From assembly GCF_008370325.1 (NCBI RefSeq), contig NZ_VNIP01000006.1:558001-622000 (forward strand): a DNA stretch of 64,000 nt. Reading direction: 5' to 3'. Below are positions 25,138-33,694 of this stretch, piece by piece (position 1 is the stretch's first letter; every line of letters begins with the position of its first letter). The translations under genes were made by a program, and so were the position numbers. Below the pieces are notes generated by a model that worked only from the letters and a program-made list of their open reading frames with translations, was not told the DNA's origin and did not search any database. Source of the stretch: Martinezella tropici (GTDB taxonomy: Bacteria > Pseudomonadota > Alphaproteobacteria > Rhizobiales > Rhizobiaceae).

Positions 25138-25833
25138 TCAATCGCCGGACTTCGGCTCTTCCTGGGCTTTCGTTTCGCCGCGGATGATATCGGCGGCGGC
25201 CCGCTCGAGGATTGCCGCGATGCGTGCGCCTTCGGCCTTGCTCCACGGGAATTTCGAGCGAAGCGCGGAGCGCAGCAGGTGGCGGGCGCGATGCACATCG
25301 CCAGCGCCATGGCGATCGAACGGGTTGTCGCGCTCGTCCTCATCTTCGCCACCGAAAACCTGCCGGACGCGCGCCATCTTCTCGCCGATGGAGGTGAGCT
25401 TGGCGAGCGTGACCTCGACCAGATCACGGTTGTCGTCGACACGCTTCTGGCCGCTTTCAGTGATGCGGTAGAGTTTCTTCGTGCCGCTCACCTCGACTTC
25501 GGCCTGTCCCGTCTCTTCAAGATAGGTGAGTGCTGGGTAGATGACGCCCGGGCTCGGCACATAGAAGCCGCCGGAGCGCTCCTCAAAAGTCTTGATCAGT
25601 TCATAGCCGTGGCGCGGCTGCTCGGAAAGCAGGGCGAGGATGATGAGCTGCAGATCGGCCGCATCGAACTTGCGTCCGGTACGGAATCCGCCGCCGAACA
25701 TGCCGCCCTTGAAGCCTCTCATGAAGTCTCTCCTGTGCTCGCCGTGCGATTCACGGCCTCGGCCATGTCGTAGGATATATGCCTCGACGATGTCAAAGCC
25801 ATCTCCGAACATGCGATCTCTGAAACCTCTCAT
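25138..25833 (-). CDS. PadR-family transcriptional regulator with duplicated start region
   Basis: From the ATG at 25833 the product has 231 residues; from a second in-frame ATG at 25722, 194. The PadR winged helix begins at LQLIILALLSEQPRHGYELI and runs through SPGVIYPALTYLEETG, with a C-terminal dimerisation helix region. Both ATGs have good ribosome binding sites (AAGGAGA and AGGAGA). The two start regions are copies 111 bp apart, giving the repeated N-terminal MRGF-x3-MFG-x-GF. Operator-like repeats precede each. The real start may be either; the inner one gives a PadR of usual length. Confidence 0.85.
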   Translation of the reverse strand: MRGFRDRMFGDGFDIVEAYILRHGRGRESHGEHRRDFMRGFKGGMFGGGFRTGRKFDAADLQLIILALLSEQPRHGYELIKTFEERSGGFYVPSPGVIYPALTYLEETGQAEVEVSGTKKLYRITESGQKRVDDNRDLVEVTLAKLTSIGEKMARVRQVFGGEDEDERDNPFDRHGAGDVHRARHLLRSALRSKFPWSKAEGARIAAILERAAADIIRGETKAQEEPKSGD

Positions 25834-25902
25834 ATCGTTTCTCCTTGTTGGGTGTGAGGGTTTATATCGTTCGTCATGTCGTAAGATATATATCGTAAGA
25901 TA
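25765..25902. promoter_or_regulatory. Repeated PadR operator-like boxes
   Basis: A box of the form TGTCGTARGATA occurs at 25766-25777 and 25877-25888, exactly 111 bp apart, and a tandem variant TATCGTAAGATA is at 25891-25902. Each has TATC/TGTC and GATA as inverted halves around GTAA or GTAG. PadR regulators usually repress their own promoters through such AT-rich inverted repeats; autoregulation is the inference. Confidence 0.55.
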
Positions 25903-26147
25903 GCTTTGCGCAAGGGGGAGCGGATTTCCCAATGGATAGTTCGAAAGGGAGTACGCCCATATGGGAAAGGAATTCATCCAATGGGTGAAAATTCGCAGCT
26001 GAACAACTGCATCACGATCGTGGGATAAGCGATTACATCTACGTAAGAATAGGCATCCGGCGGTTGCCGCTCCAGGCGAACTGTCCTAGGCTCGCCTCAA
26101 ATTGACGTCATTTGTGGTCGTTCGAACCAACAGGAAGCCTAACCGTC
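25834..26147. other. Intergenic region upstream of padR and bacA
   Basis: The 314-bp gap between divergent genes holds the padR operator-like boxes at its left edge and presumably the bacA promoter at its right. I see no further gene or repeat; a small region around 26060-26090 is rich in CGG/CCG. Confidence 0.5.
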
Positions 26148-27413
26148 GTGTTTCATTCTTTCTTCCCGAATCCGAGATTGTTTTTTTCCTCATCGGTCAT
26201 CTGGGCGCTCGTCTGCGTTTTCGTTTGGTACCTTCTCGGCACGCATGTGGTCGCCTCGATGGGGTATCCGCCGTTGCCCGAGGATCAGCAGCCCGTAGGG
26301 GCGGCGTTCTTTGTTGCTCCCACTAATTTCTTGTTTTACCTCTATTTTATTCTCTGCGCCGCGATCTTTTGCGGGTTTTGGCATGTGGTTTCGAAGAGCA
26401 ACCCCTGGATCGCATGGTCCGTGTGGGGCTCAGCTTTCATCGTCTTCATCACCTATTTCGGTGTTCAGATCGACGTAGCGGTAAACGTGTGGCGCCGGCC
26501 TTTCTTTGACCTCCTGCAAAATGCGCTCGGCGGAAAGCCCGGTGTTACGGATGGGGATTTCTACGGATTGCTGTGGGCGTTCACGCAGCTTGGTCTGGTG
26601 GGCGTTGCGGTCAGCGTCATTTCATCGTTTTTCCTAAGCCACTATCTCTTCCGCTGGCGTTGGGCGATGAACAATTTCTACATGTCGAAATGGGAGAAGC
26701 TTCGGCACATCGAAGGCGCATCGCAGCGTGTTCAGGAAGACACGATGCGCTTTGCAACGAACCTCGAAGGGCTCGGCGTCAGCCTTATCGGCTCCGTCAT
26801 GACGCTTATCGTCTTCCTGCCGATCTTGCTGGAACTGTCGAAATACGTGACTGACCTGCCGATTATCGGCGTAATTCCGTATTCGCTCGTCTGGTTGGCG
26901 CTGATTTGGTCGGTATTCGGTACCTTCCTGCTTGCACTCTTCGGGATCAAGCTGCCGGGGCTGAACTTCCGCAATCAGCGCGTAGAGGCGGCCTACCGAA
27001 AGGAGCTTGTTTACGGCGAGGACCGTGAAGACCGCGCGCAGCCGCCTACCGTGAAGGAACTCTTCTCGAACGTTCGACGCAACTATTTCCGCATGTACTT
27101 CCACTACGCCTATTTTAACGTCGCTCGTTATTCCTACGGTCAGCTCGATGCGATCTTCCTCTATTTCGTACTGGTGCCGACTTTCGTCGCGCATAAGATC
27201 ACGCTCGGCATCTGGCAGCAGATCGCCACGGCCTTTGGCCAGGTCAGCAATTCCTTCCAGTATCTCGTCAGCTCCTGGACGACGATCATCGAGCTGCTGT
27301 CGATCCATAAGCGTCTGAAAGCCTTCGAAGCTGCCATTGACGACGAGCCGTTACCGGAGATCGATCAGACCTATCTCGAGCGCGAAGCGGGTGTCATCCA
27401 CGCGGACGGTTGA
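26148..27413 (+). CDS. bacA: BacA/SbmA peptide-uptake transporter
   Basis: A 421-residue inner-membrane peptide transporter. BacA imports host antimicrobial and NCR peptides and is needed for bacteroid survival in several legume symbioses; SbmA is the enterobacterial homologue. The sequence has about seven membrane segments, the EGASQRVQEDTMRFA motif near residue 197 and the C-terminal LLSIHKRLKAFE. There is no ATPase domain, separating it from BclA-type proteins. I choose the GTG at 26148 (HSFFPNP follows) because it gives the usual 420-residue length. An ATG at 26112 would add 12 unrelated residues. Confidence 0.93.
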   Translation: MFHSFFPNPRLFFSSSVIWALVCVFVWYLLGTHVVASMGYPPLPEDQQPVGAAFFVAPTNFLFYLYFILCAAIFCGFWHVVSKSNPWIAWSVWGSAFIVFITYFGVQIDVAVNVWRRPFFDLLQNALGGKPGVTDGDFYGLLWAFTQLGLVGVAVSVISSFFLSHYLFRWRWAMNNFYMSKWEKLRHIEGASQRVQEDTMRFATNLEGLGVSLIGSVMTLIVFLPILLELSKYVTDLPIIGVIPYSLVWLALIWSVFGTFLLALFGIKLPGLNFRNQRVEAAYRKELVYGEDREDRAQPPTVKELFSNVRRNYFRMYFHYAYFNVARYSYGQLDAIFLYFVLVPTFVAHKITLGIWQQIATAFGQVSNSFQYLVSSWTTIIELLSIHKRLKAFEAAIDDEPLPEIDQTYLEREAGVIHADG

Positions 27414-27423
27414 TGGCAAAAGG

Positions 27424-27447
27424 TTCTGACCTTTTCATTGGTCAGAA
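27424..27447 (+). terminator. Hairpin after bacA
   Basis: Eight-base perfect arms (TTCTGACC and complement) around an 8-nt loop TTTTCATT, 11 bp after the bacA stop. It lacks a following T-run, so termination is plausible but not assured. Confidence 0.45.
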
Positions 27448-27455
27448 GATCCGGG

Positions 27456-27619
27456 CCATCCTCGCCTTTCGACAAGCTCAGGGTGAGAATGGAGTGGATC
27501 CCGCAACAAATCCAAAGAGTTGAGCCGCTGGAGGTGAGGCCCTCATGGTGAGGAGGCCCGAAGGGCCGTCTCGAACCACGAGGGCGTTCGTCGCTGCAAT
27601 CGACCCACTGGGTCGATTG
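27456..27619. repeat. Palindromic rhizobial intergenic repeat cluster
   Basis: It contains a segment with TTCGACAAGCTCAGGGTGAG, an inverted pair CCTCATGGT/ACCACGAGG (27541-27583) around GGCCC/GGGCC, and a 10-bp perfect hairpin CAATCGACCC-ACT-GGGTCGATTG at 27597-27619. Segments of this kind are widely dispersed in Rhizobium intergenic DNA. It lies between the convergent bacA and deacetylase-like genes. Confidence 0.6.
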
Positions 27620-27642
27620 CTCGGGTTTTGCCCGACCGCTCC

Positions 27643-28623
27643 TCACCCTTGCTGGGACTTGCCTCTGGCGGCGATCAGCGGGATGGCTTCGGAATAGCTG
27701 ACGCAGGCGACGTCCTGCTTGTGGCAGACGTCGCTGACGAAGCGGTCGAGCGCCCGCCAATAGGCGCCGTCGTTCATCTCAACGAAATGGAAGCCGAGCT
27801 GCAGCGGAATGCGTTCGCCGTCATATTGCTTGTTGAAGGCGGCTTCGAAGGCGTCGAAGGTGCGGTCCTCGTAGGTCTTGGCATTCGCCTTGTCCTCGGC
27901 GCCTTTCGAGTGGCGGACATAGAGATTGTAGTCCATGCCAATGACCGGACGGTGTTCCGGACCCTCGGGGATCAAGGGCAGGCCGAAGCGGTAGATGCCG
28001 TCGACCACCTGCGGCAGGGCGGGGCCCTTGGTGACGAGGCTTGCATCATACTGGAAGCCCACCTCCTTCTCCGCCGGCACAAGGCCGTCGCTGGTGGAAA
28101 GATAGGGCGCGCGGAATCCTCTAACGTCGTTCGTGGCGAAATCTTCCCAGCCCTGCGGTTCCTTGTCGGCAAGGCCGACATTCTTCCAGGCGTCGCGAAG
28201 GGCGATGCGGGCATCCATGAATTCTTGGCTCCAGTCGGCAGCACTCCAGCCCTTGCCGTCGAAATGGCCGCAGGCATGGCTGGAAATATCGTGGCCCTCC
28301 AGATGGGCGCCCCAGATGTTGGCAATACGGGTGCGCACATCGTCCTCGCTCTTGGCGAAGCCGACATTCGATTTGCCTGGACGCTGTTTCGGCCCCTGAT
28401 AGGCCTTGGCCTGCGCCTTGTTCATCAGGAAAGTGCAGGAAAGAAAGTAGGTGAAGTGCGCGCCGTTGCGCGAAGCGATCTCCCGGCTCCTGGTCCAGAG
28501 CGCATTGTCATGAGCCCCGTCGAAGGAAATCATGACGAGCTGCTTGGGCTTGCCGTCCGCATGCGCCGCGGCGGGAAGAACAAGAGAAAACGCGACGGAG
28601 AAACAGGTAGCTAAGCGAAGCAT
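27643..28623 (-). CDS. Secreted polysaccharide deacetylase-like protein
   Basis: A 326-residue protein with a signal peptide (MLRLATCFSVAFSLVLPAAA, likely cut near AHADG) and a divergent NodB/CE4-type barrel: VMISFDGAHD as the first motif with its Asp, GHDISSHACGHFDG as the H-x3-H-type metal motif, and FRAPYLS as the third. The substrate is unknown but presumably an extracellular or periplasmic glycan. The start at 28623 is set by the signal peptide; an upstream extension to 28842 would overlap the divergent nnrU gene. Confidence 0.75.
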   Translation of the reverse strand: MLRLATCFSVAFSLVLPAAAHADGKPKQLVMISFDGAHDNALWTRSREIASRNGAHFTYFLSCTFLMNKAQAKAYQGPKQRPGKSNVGFAKSEDDVRTRIANIWGAHLEGHDISSHACGHFDGKGWSAADWSQEFMDARIALRDAWKNVGLADKEPQGWEDFATNDVRGFRAPYLSTSDGLVPAEKEVGFQYDASLVTKGPALPQVVDGIYRFGLPLIPEGPEHRPVIGMDYNLYVRHSKGAEDKANAKTYEDRTFDAFEAAFNKQYDGERIPLQLGFHFVEMNDGAYWRALDRFVSDVCHKQDVACVSYSEAIPLIAARGKSQQG

Positions 28624-28801
28624 GGGCACCGAATATTGATTTGATCGAGCACGGTTTTGCGAAGGTCGACTTGCGATATCGATGGCGTGCTCCAGATGGC
28701 CTCCTTCCTTTCGCGTAAATGCGGCGAAGCTGCGGTGATGCTGGCATTTTTTTGCCACAGCCGATAAGGATGTCATTACAAGACCGTAGGGGGCTTCATT
28801 C

Positions 28802-29383
28802 ATGGCATTGCTTATTCTTGGCATTGTTCTTTTTCTCGGCATCCATCTGGTCCGCGTCGTCGCTCCAGGCTTGCGCAGCTCGATGATCGCAAGCCTCGGC
28901 GAATCCGGCTGGAAGATCGCCTATTCGATCGCAAGCATCGTAACCCTGATCATCCTCATTTATGGCTTCGGCCAGGCGCGCGACATGACACCGATCTGGT
29001 CGCCGCCTTTCTGGATGAGCCATATCACCATCCTGCTGATGCTGTTCGCGATGATCTGTCTTGTCGCCTCGCTGCTGCCGGCGGGGCATATCGCAGTCAG
29101 GACGAAGCATCCGATGGTGCTGTCCATGAAGATCTGGGCCTTGGCGCACCTGCTCTCCAATGGTGATGGTGCGGCGATGCTGCTCTTCGCCGCTTTCCTC
29201 GCCTGGGGCGTGATCCTTCGCATTTCGCTGAAGCGACGCGAGCGCGCCGGCGAGATCACCCTGCGTCCGTTCGTCTCGGCGAAATACGATCTCTATGCAA
29301 TCGTCATCGGCGCCATCGTCTGGGCTTTGATCGTTTGGAAGCTTCATGCGTGGATTATCGGGGTTTCGCCGCTCGTTATGTGA
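28802..29383 (+). CDS. NnrU family membrane protein
   Basis: A 193-residue integral membrane protein with five to six hydrophobic segments and the NnrU pattern GIVLFLGIHLVRVVAP at the start and LSNGDGAAMLLFAAFLAWGV in the middle. NnrU is linked to denitrification in some Alphaproteobacteria, but many copies, including this one, lie far from nitrite/nitric oxide reductase genes. It is the membrane relative of the isomerase-like NnrU/15-cis-zeta-carotene isomerase fold. No operon partner. Confidence 0.85.
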   Translation: MALLILGIVLFLGIHLVRVVAPGLRSSMIASLGESGWKIAYSIASIVTLIILIYGFGQARDMTPIWSPPFWMSHITILLMLFAMICLVASLLPAGHIAVRTKHPMVLSMKIWALAHLLSNGDGAAMLLFAAFLAWGVILRISLKRRERAGEITLRPFVSAKYDLYAIVIGAIVWALIVWKLHAWIIGVSPLVM

Positions 29384-29510
29384 CGATTTCTGCCGTTCCC
29401 CCTTACATCAGCCGTAAAATGGAGTAGAAGGCCCCACTAATGGTAGAGCCGGCGACGATTTCAGGTCAGATCCACCCGAAATCAGAATCCGCTCTCGGAA
29501 TTTAATAGAT

Positions 29511-29560
29511 AGAGCATGATGTCGCGCGAAAACCGCTGATACTTTTTGACATCATGCTCT
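29511..29560. repeat. Rhizobial palindromic repeat (AGAGCATGATGTC type)
   Basis: Perfect 13-bp arms AGAGCATGATGTC and complement enclose a 24-bp centre with CGCGAAAACCGC. I recall this element as common in Rhizobium genomes. It ends 40 bp before the YfgM-like start and so lies within or next to that gene's promoter or leader. Confidence 0.75.
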
Positions 29561-29599
29561 AAGCTTGTTGGAATTATTTGGCCCGGGCCGGAGACGAGA

Positions 29600-30283
29600 A
29601 TGGCATTCAATGACGATAGCTTCATCCGCGAGGTGAACGAGGAACTGCGTTCGGACCAGCTACGGTTCGTATGGCGCCGTTTTGGCAGGCTGATCATCGG
29701 CGGAGCCGTACTCGTCGTTCTTGGCACCGCGGCCTATAGCGGCTATCGCTACTGGGCAGGCAACCAGGCCGGCAGCGGCGGCGACCAGTTTATCGCGGCC
29801 CTGACGCTGGCCGACCAGAACAAGACGGACGAAGCGCTCGCCGCGCTGGCCGCGATCGAAAAGAACGGCCCCGGTTCCTATCCGGTCCTGGCGCGCTTGC
29901 GCGCCGCGACGCTGCAGGTGCAGAAGGGCGATAAGGCGGCTGCTATCGCCGCTTTCTCCGCGATCGGCAAGCAGACGGATGTCCCCGTCGTTGTCCGCGA
30001 TGCGGCTCGCCTGCGTGCTGCCTATCTTCTTGTCGATACCGGCACTTACGATCAGGTTGCCGCCGAGGCGCAGGAACTGGCTGTGCCGGCCGACGCCTTC
30101 CGTCATTCGGCGCGCGACGTTCTTGGCCTTGCCGCCTACAAGGCCGGCGATTTCGCCAAGGCCCGGCAATGGTTCCAGGCGATCGTCGACGATCCGCAGA
30201 GCCCGCGCAACGTTGCCAACCGTGCCCAGATGCTGCTCGATCTCATCACGGCATCCGGCAAGGCGCCGGTCGCAAAAGGCTGA
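29600..30283 (+). CDS. YfgM-like tetratricopeptide membrane protein
   Basis: A 227-residue protein: a cytoplasmic N-terminus (DDSFIREVNEELRSDQLRF), one membrane anchor at about 29-50 (LIIGGAVLVVLGTAAYSGY) and a periplasmic TPR-like helical domain. This is the layout of YfgM, the ancillary SecYEG subunit that hands proteins to periplasmic chaperones. As in many bacteria it lies directly upstream of der (11 bp), although here without bamB between. The ATG at 29600 gives the canonical short N-terminus; the 29546 start would run through the repeat edge. Confidence 0.85.
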   Translation: MAFNDDSFIREVNEELRSDQLRFVWRRFGRLIIGGAVLVVLGTAAYSGYRYWAGNQAGSGGDQFIAALTLADQNKTDEALAALAAIEKNGPGSYPVLARLRAATLQVQKGDKAAAIAAFSAIGKQTDVPVVVRDAARLRAAYLLVDTGTYDQVAAEAQELAVPADAFRHSARDVLGLAAYKAGDFAKARQWFQAIVDDPQSPRNVANRAQMLLDLITASGKAPVAKG

Positions 30284-30294
30284 AGGATCGCTAA

Positions 30295-31722
30295 ATGAGC
30301 TTCACGGTCGCGATCGTCGGTCGCCCGAATGTCGGCAAGTCCACGCTGTTCAACCGTCTGGTTGGCAAGAAGCTGGCGCTCGTCGACGATACGCCTGGCG
30401 TCACGCGTGACCGCCGCCCCGGTGACGCCAGACTGATCGATCTGCGCTTCCGCATCGTGGATACCGCCGGTCTTGAAGAGGCACAGGATGAATCACTTCA
30501 GGGTCGCATGCGCGCGCAGACGGAAGCTGCGATCGACGAGGCGGATCTGACGCTATTCGTCGTCGACGCCAAGATGGGCCTGACCCATGTCGACAAGACG
30601 CTCGCCGAAATGCTGCGCAAGCGCGGCCGGCCTGTCGTGCTTGTCGCCAACAAATCCGAGGCGCGGGGCTCCGATAGCGGCTTCTATGACGCCTATACGC
30701 TCGGCCTTGGCGAGCCTTGCCCGATCTCGGCCGAGCATGGGCAGGGCATGATGGATCTGCGCGACGCGATCGTCGAGGCGATCGGGCCTGAGCGCGCCTT
30801 CCCTGAAGAGGAAGACGAAGCGGAGACGAATGTCAGCATTCCGCGTCCTGCCGTCGGCGAAGATGGCGAGGAGATTGACGAAGAGCCTGTCTATGACGAG
30901 ACGCGCCCGCTGCGCGTTGCGATCGTCGGCCGTCCGAATGCCGGCAAGTCGACGCTCATCAATCGCTTCCTTGGCGAAGACAGGCTGTTGACCGGTCCCG
31001 AGGCTGGGATTACCCGCGATTCCATCTCCGTCGACTGGAGCTGGCGCGGTCGCACCATAAAAATGTTCGACACGGCTGGCATGCGCCGCAAGGCGAAGGT
31101 GATTGAGAAGCTGGAGAAGCTCTCGGTTGCCGATGCACTGCGCGCCATTCGTTTTGCCGAAACCGTCGTCATCGTTTTCGATGCGACCATTCCCTTCGAG
31201 AAGCAGGACCTCCAGATCGTCGATCTCGTCGTCCGCGAAGGCCGCGCCGCCGTGCTCGCCTTCAACAAGTGGGACATGATCGAGGATCGCCAGGCCGTGC
31301 TCGCCGATCTGCGCGAAAAGACCGACCGGCTGTTGCCGCAGGCGCGCGGCATTCGCGCCATACCGATTGCCGGCCAGACGGGCGAGGGATTGGACCGCCT
31401 GATGCAGGCGATCGTCGATACCGACAAGGTCTGGAACAAGCGCGTCTCGACCGCCCGGCTCAACCGCTGGCTCGAGACGCAGCAGGTTCAGCATCCGCCA
31501 CCGGCCGTTTCCGGCCGCCGCATCAAGCTGAAGTACATGACGCAGGTGAAGGCGCGACCTCCAGCCTTCATGATCTCCTGCACGCGCTCGGATGCTCTGC
31601 CGGAATCCTATGTCCGCTATCTGATCAACGGCCTGCGTGCAGATTTCGCCATGCCCGGCGTGCCGATCCGCATCCATTTCCGTACGTCGGAAAATCCTTA
31701 CGAAAACAAGAAGAAGCGGTAG
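30295..31722 (+). CDS. der: Ribosome biogenesis GTPase Der (EngA)
   Basis: A 475-residue GTPase with two tandem G domains: the first P-loop GRPNVGKST at 8-16 and the second GRPNAGKST near 210. Each is followed by DTPG/DTAG, NKSE and NKWD motifs. An acidic linker (EEEDEAET) separates them, and a C-terminal KH-like domain ends in NPYENKKKR. Der is essential for 50S subunit assembly. An AAGGA ribosome binding site precedes the ATG. Confidence 0.97.
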   Translation: MSFTVAIVGRPNVGKSTLFNRLVGKKLALVDDTPGVTRDRRPGDARLIDLRFRIVDTAGLEEAQDESLQGRMRAQTEAAIDEADLTLFVVDAKMGLTHVDKTLAEMLRKRGRPVVLVANKSEARGSDSGFYDAYTLGLGEPCPISAEHGQGMMDLRDAIVEAIGPERAFPEEEDEAETNVSIPRPAVGEDGEEIDEEPVYDETRPLRVAIVGRPNAGKSTLINRFLGEDRLLTGPEAGITRDSISVDWSWRGRTIKMFDTAGMRRKAKVIEKLEKLSVADALRAIRFAETVVIVFDATIPFEKQDLQIVDLVVREGRAAVLAFNKWDMIEDRQAVLADLREKTDRLLPQARGIRAIPIAGQTGEGLDRLMQAIVDTDKVWNKRVSTARLNRWLETQQVQHPPPAVSGRRIKLKYMTQVKARPPAFMISCTRSDALPESYVRYLINGLRADFAMPGVPIRIHFRTSENPYENKKKR

Positions 31723-31761
31723 TTCGCTTCAAGCGCGCGATCGGAGATGGCGCGTTTCAAT

Positions 31762-32202
31762 TCAGGCTGCGTTCCTGCTGAGCGCCTCGCGCAGCATCGT
31801 GATTTCCGCCTTCAGACGTGTCAGTTCGTCGGGCGTTTGCTCTGTAGCATCCAGAATGCACGGGGGAACGGTCGCCGCCTTCTTTTTCAGCGCTTTGCCT
31901 TCGCCGGTGAGGTGGATCAGCACTTGGCGCTCATCTTCCTTGCTGCGGATGCGATGAATGAAGCCGGCGGCTTCCAGGCGCTTCAAAAGCGGCGTTAGCG
32001 TGCTCGATTCCAGGAACAGCTTTTCACCGATGCCACCGACGGTCTGGCCATCTTCTTCCCATAACGTCACCATGACGAGATACTGCGGATAGGTGAGGTT
32101 GAGCGCATCAAGCATGGGCTTGTATAGCCGATTCATAGCGTGGTTCGCCGAATAGAGCGCGAAGCAAATGAAGTTATCCAGCTTTAACAGGTCGTCGGTC
32201 AT
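31762..32202 (-). CDS. ohrR: MarR-family regulator, OhrR-like
   Basis: A 146-residue MarR protein with the OhrR pattern: the N-terminal reactive-cysteine segment LDNFICFALYSANHAMN (Cys near 13), LTYPQYLVMVTLWEED, SSTLTPLLKRLEAAGFI as recognition helix region and the wing SKEDERQVLIHLT. OhrR represses organic-hydroperoxide reductase genes and is inactivated by cysteine oxidation. No ohr gene is adjacent, so the target must be elsewhere. The start at 32202 has a GGGAGGA ribosome binding site. Confidence 0.85.
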   Translation of the reverse strand: MTDDLLKLDNFICFALYSANHAMNRLYKPMLDALNLTYPQYLVMVTLWEEDGQTVGGIGEKLFLESSTLTPLLKRLEAAGFIHRIRSKEDERQVLIHLTGEGKALKKKAATVPPCILDATEQTPDELTRLKAEITMLREALSRNAA

Positions 32203-32470
32203 CTCAAGTCCTCCCTGAGAAGTCTTATGTAGATCGTGCGATAAATAATTGTACAGCCAAAAAGGCGCCGGGGCTATGGATTTCTTCGGGGTTTGAAAAG
32301 CCGGCTTCGGATGGCGGCGCGTTTCCAGCCCGGCGGCGACATCCACCCCTGTGGCAGGTGCAATAAGACCCACCGGCCAGACGGTCAGGCTGCGATCACG
32401 TTTGGGCGCTCTCAGTTATCTGGCGCAGGGTGACGACGAATTCAATATCGGATTCAAGCGCAACAAGGCC

Positions 32471-33571
32471 TTAGTGCTTGTGAGCCCGGCCTCGATGGTT
32501 GGCGATCCGGACGTTGCCGATGAACTGCATGGTCGCGGCTTCCCAGGAATAACTGAGCGCCAGGGAACGGGCCGCCTCGCGCGAGCAGGAGAGGGCGGCA
32601 AGGCAGGCCGTCGCCAGATCGGCATCCACGACGCCGGCTGCCCTGTCGCCGGCGAGAATATCCGCAGGCCCGGTGACGGGATAGGCGGCGACCGGGACGC
32701 CGCTCGCCAGCGCTTCCAGAATGGCATTGCCGAACGTGTCGGTCTTGGACGGGAAGACGAAGACGTCAGCCTGGGAATAGGCATGCGCCAGCTCCTCGCC
32801 GAACTTCGCTCCCAGAAAATGCACATCGGGATAGAGCTTCTGCAGTTCCGAGCGTGCAGGCCCATCGCCAACGACTACTTTGGATCCCGGCAGGTCGAGA
32901 TCGAGGAAGGCGGGGAGGTTCTTCTCCAGCGCCACGCGACCGACGGTCATGAAGATCGGGCGGGGCAGGCCGAAGGGATTGTCTTCCTGGGGCTGCGGCC
33001 GAAACAGCGAGGAGTCGATGCCACGGCTCCACGGCAGCAGATTGTGGATGCCACGCTGCCTGAGCTCGTTTGCAAGACTTGGTGTCGCCACCATGCAGCC
33101 GTAGCCGGCATTGTGAAACCATTTGACGAAGGCATAGAGCCAGTTTTGCGGTATCGGCAGGCGGGCGGACACATATTCGGGAAAGCGGGTATGATAGCTC
33201 GTGGAAAAGGGCATGCCGTTTCGTAGGCACCAGCGCCGCGCCGTGAGCCCGAGCGGGCCTTCCGTGGCAATGTGCACGTAGGTCGGCCGCATCGCCTCTA
33301 TTCTCGAGGCGACCTTGCGATAGCTGGCGATCGAGAGCCGGATTTCGGGGTAAGTGGGGCAGGGGATATTGCGAAAACCGTCCGGCGTAATCATGGAGAC
33401 TTCGATCCCCATGCGGGTCAGTTCGCGATTGGTGTTCTCGATCGAACGGACGACGCCGTTGACCTGCGGATGCCAGGCATCGCTGACGATGAGCAGCCGT
33501 TCAGGTACTGCGACAGGTGTCGCCGCCTGGTTCCAGGTGGTTTGATCGATGTCCGACAAGCGTTGCAACAT
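32471..33571 (-). CDS. Glycosyltransferase family 4 (GT-B) protein
   Basis: A 366-residue (or 377 if begun at 33604) GT-B glycosyltransferase. The acceptor half starts with RLLIVSDAWHPQVNGVVRS, and the donor half has TVGRVALEKNLPAF, VVVGDGPARSEL and the sugar-nucleotide E-x7-E motif in VFPSKTDTFGNAILEALASG. It resembles lipid-linked glycosyltransferases such as SQD2/MgtA that act on diacylglycerol or phosphatidylinositol, so a glycolipid product is plausible. It stands 90 bp from kdgK; no lipid-synthesis partner is adjacent. Confidence 0.85.
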   Translation of the reverse strand: MLQRLSDIDQTTWNQAATPVAVPERLLIVSDAWHPQVNGVVRSIENTNRELTRMGIEVSMITPDGFRNIPCPTYPEIRLSIASYRKVASRIEAMRPTYVHIATEGPLGLTARRWCLRNGMPFSTSYHTRFPEYVSARLPIPQNWLYAFVKWFHNAGYGCMVATPSLANELRQRGIHNLLPWSRGIDSSLFRPQPQEDNPFGLPRPIFMTVGRVALEKNLPAFLDLDLPGSKVVVGDGPARSELQKLYPDVHFLGAKFGEELAHAYSQADVFVFPSKTDTFGNAILEALASGVPVAAYPVTGPADILAGDRAAGVVDADLATACLAALSCSREAARSLALSYSWEAATMQFIGNVRIANHRGRAHKH

Positions 33572-33694
33572 GCCCAAAACAGTCCATCCGCACCACATCC
33601 TCATGATGACGGTGCCAGCGATTGCGGTGTTTCAAACATGATTCCCGCGCCCACCTTATTGTGGAGGGTGTCCATGATGGAAATATTACAGTGT

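Noticed and set aside
27456..27619. Insertion sequence or CRISPR-like repeats
   Set aside because: No transposase or regular spacing; the parts look like known dispersed palindromic elements.
29384..29510. tRNA-like folding potential in the gap after nnrU
   Set aside because: A GATTTC/GAAATC stem is present but there is no cloverleaf, T-loop or CCA-type end.
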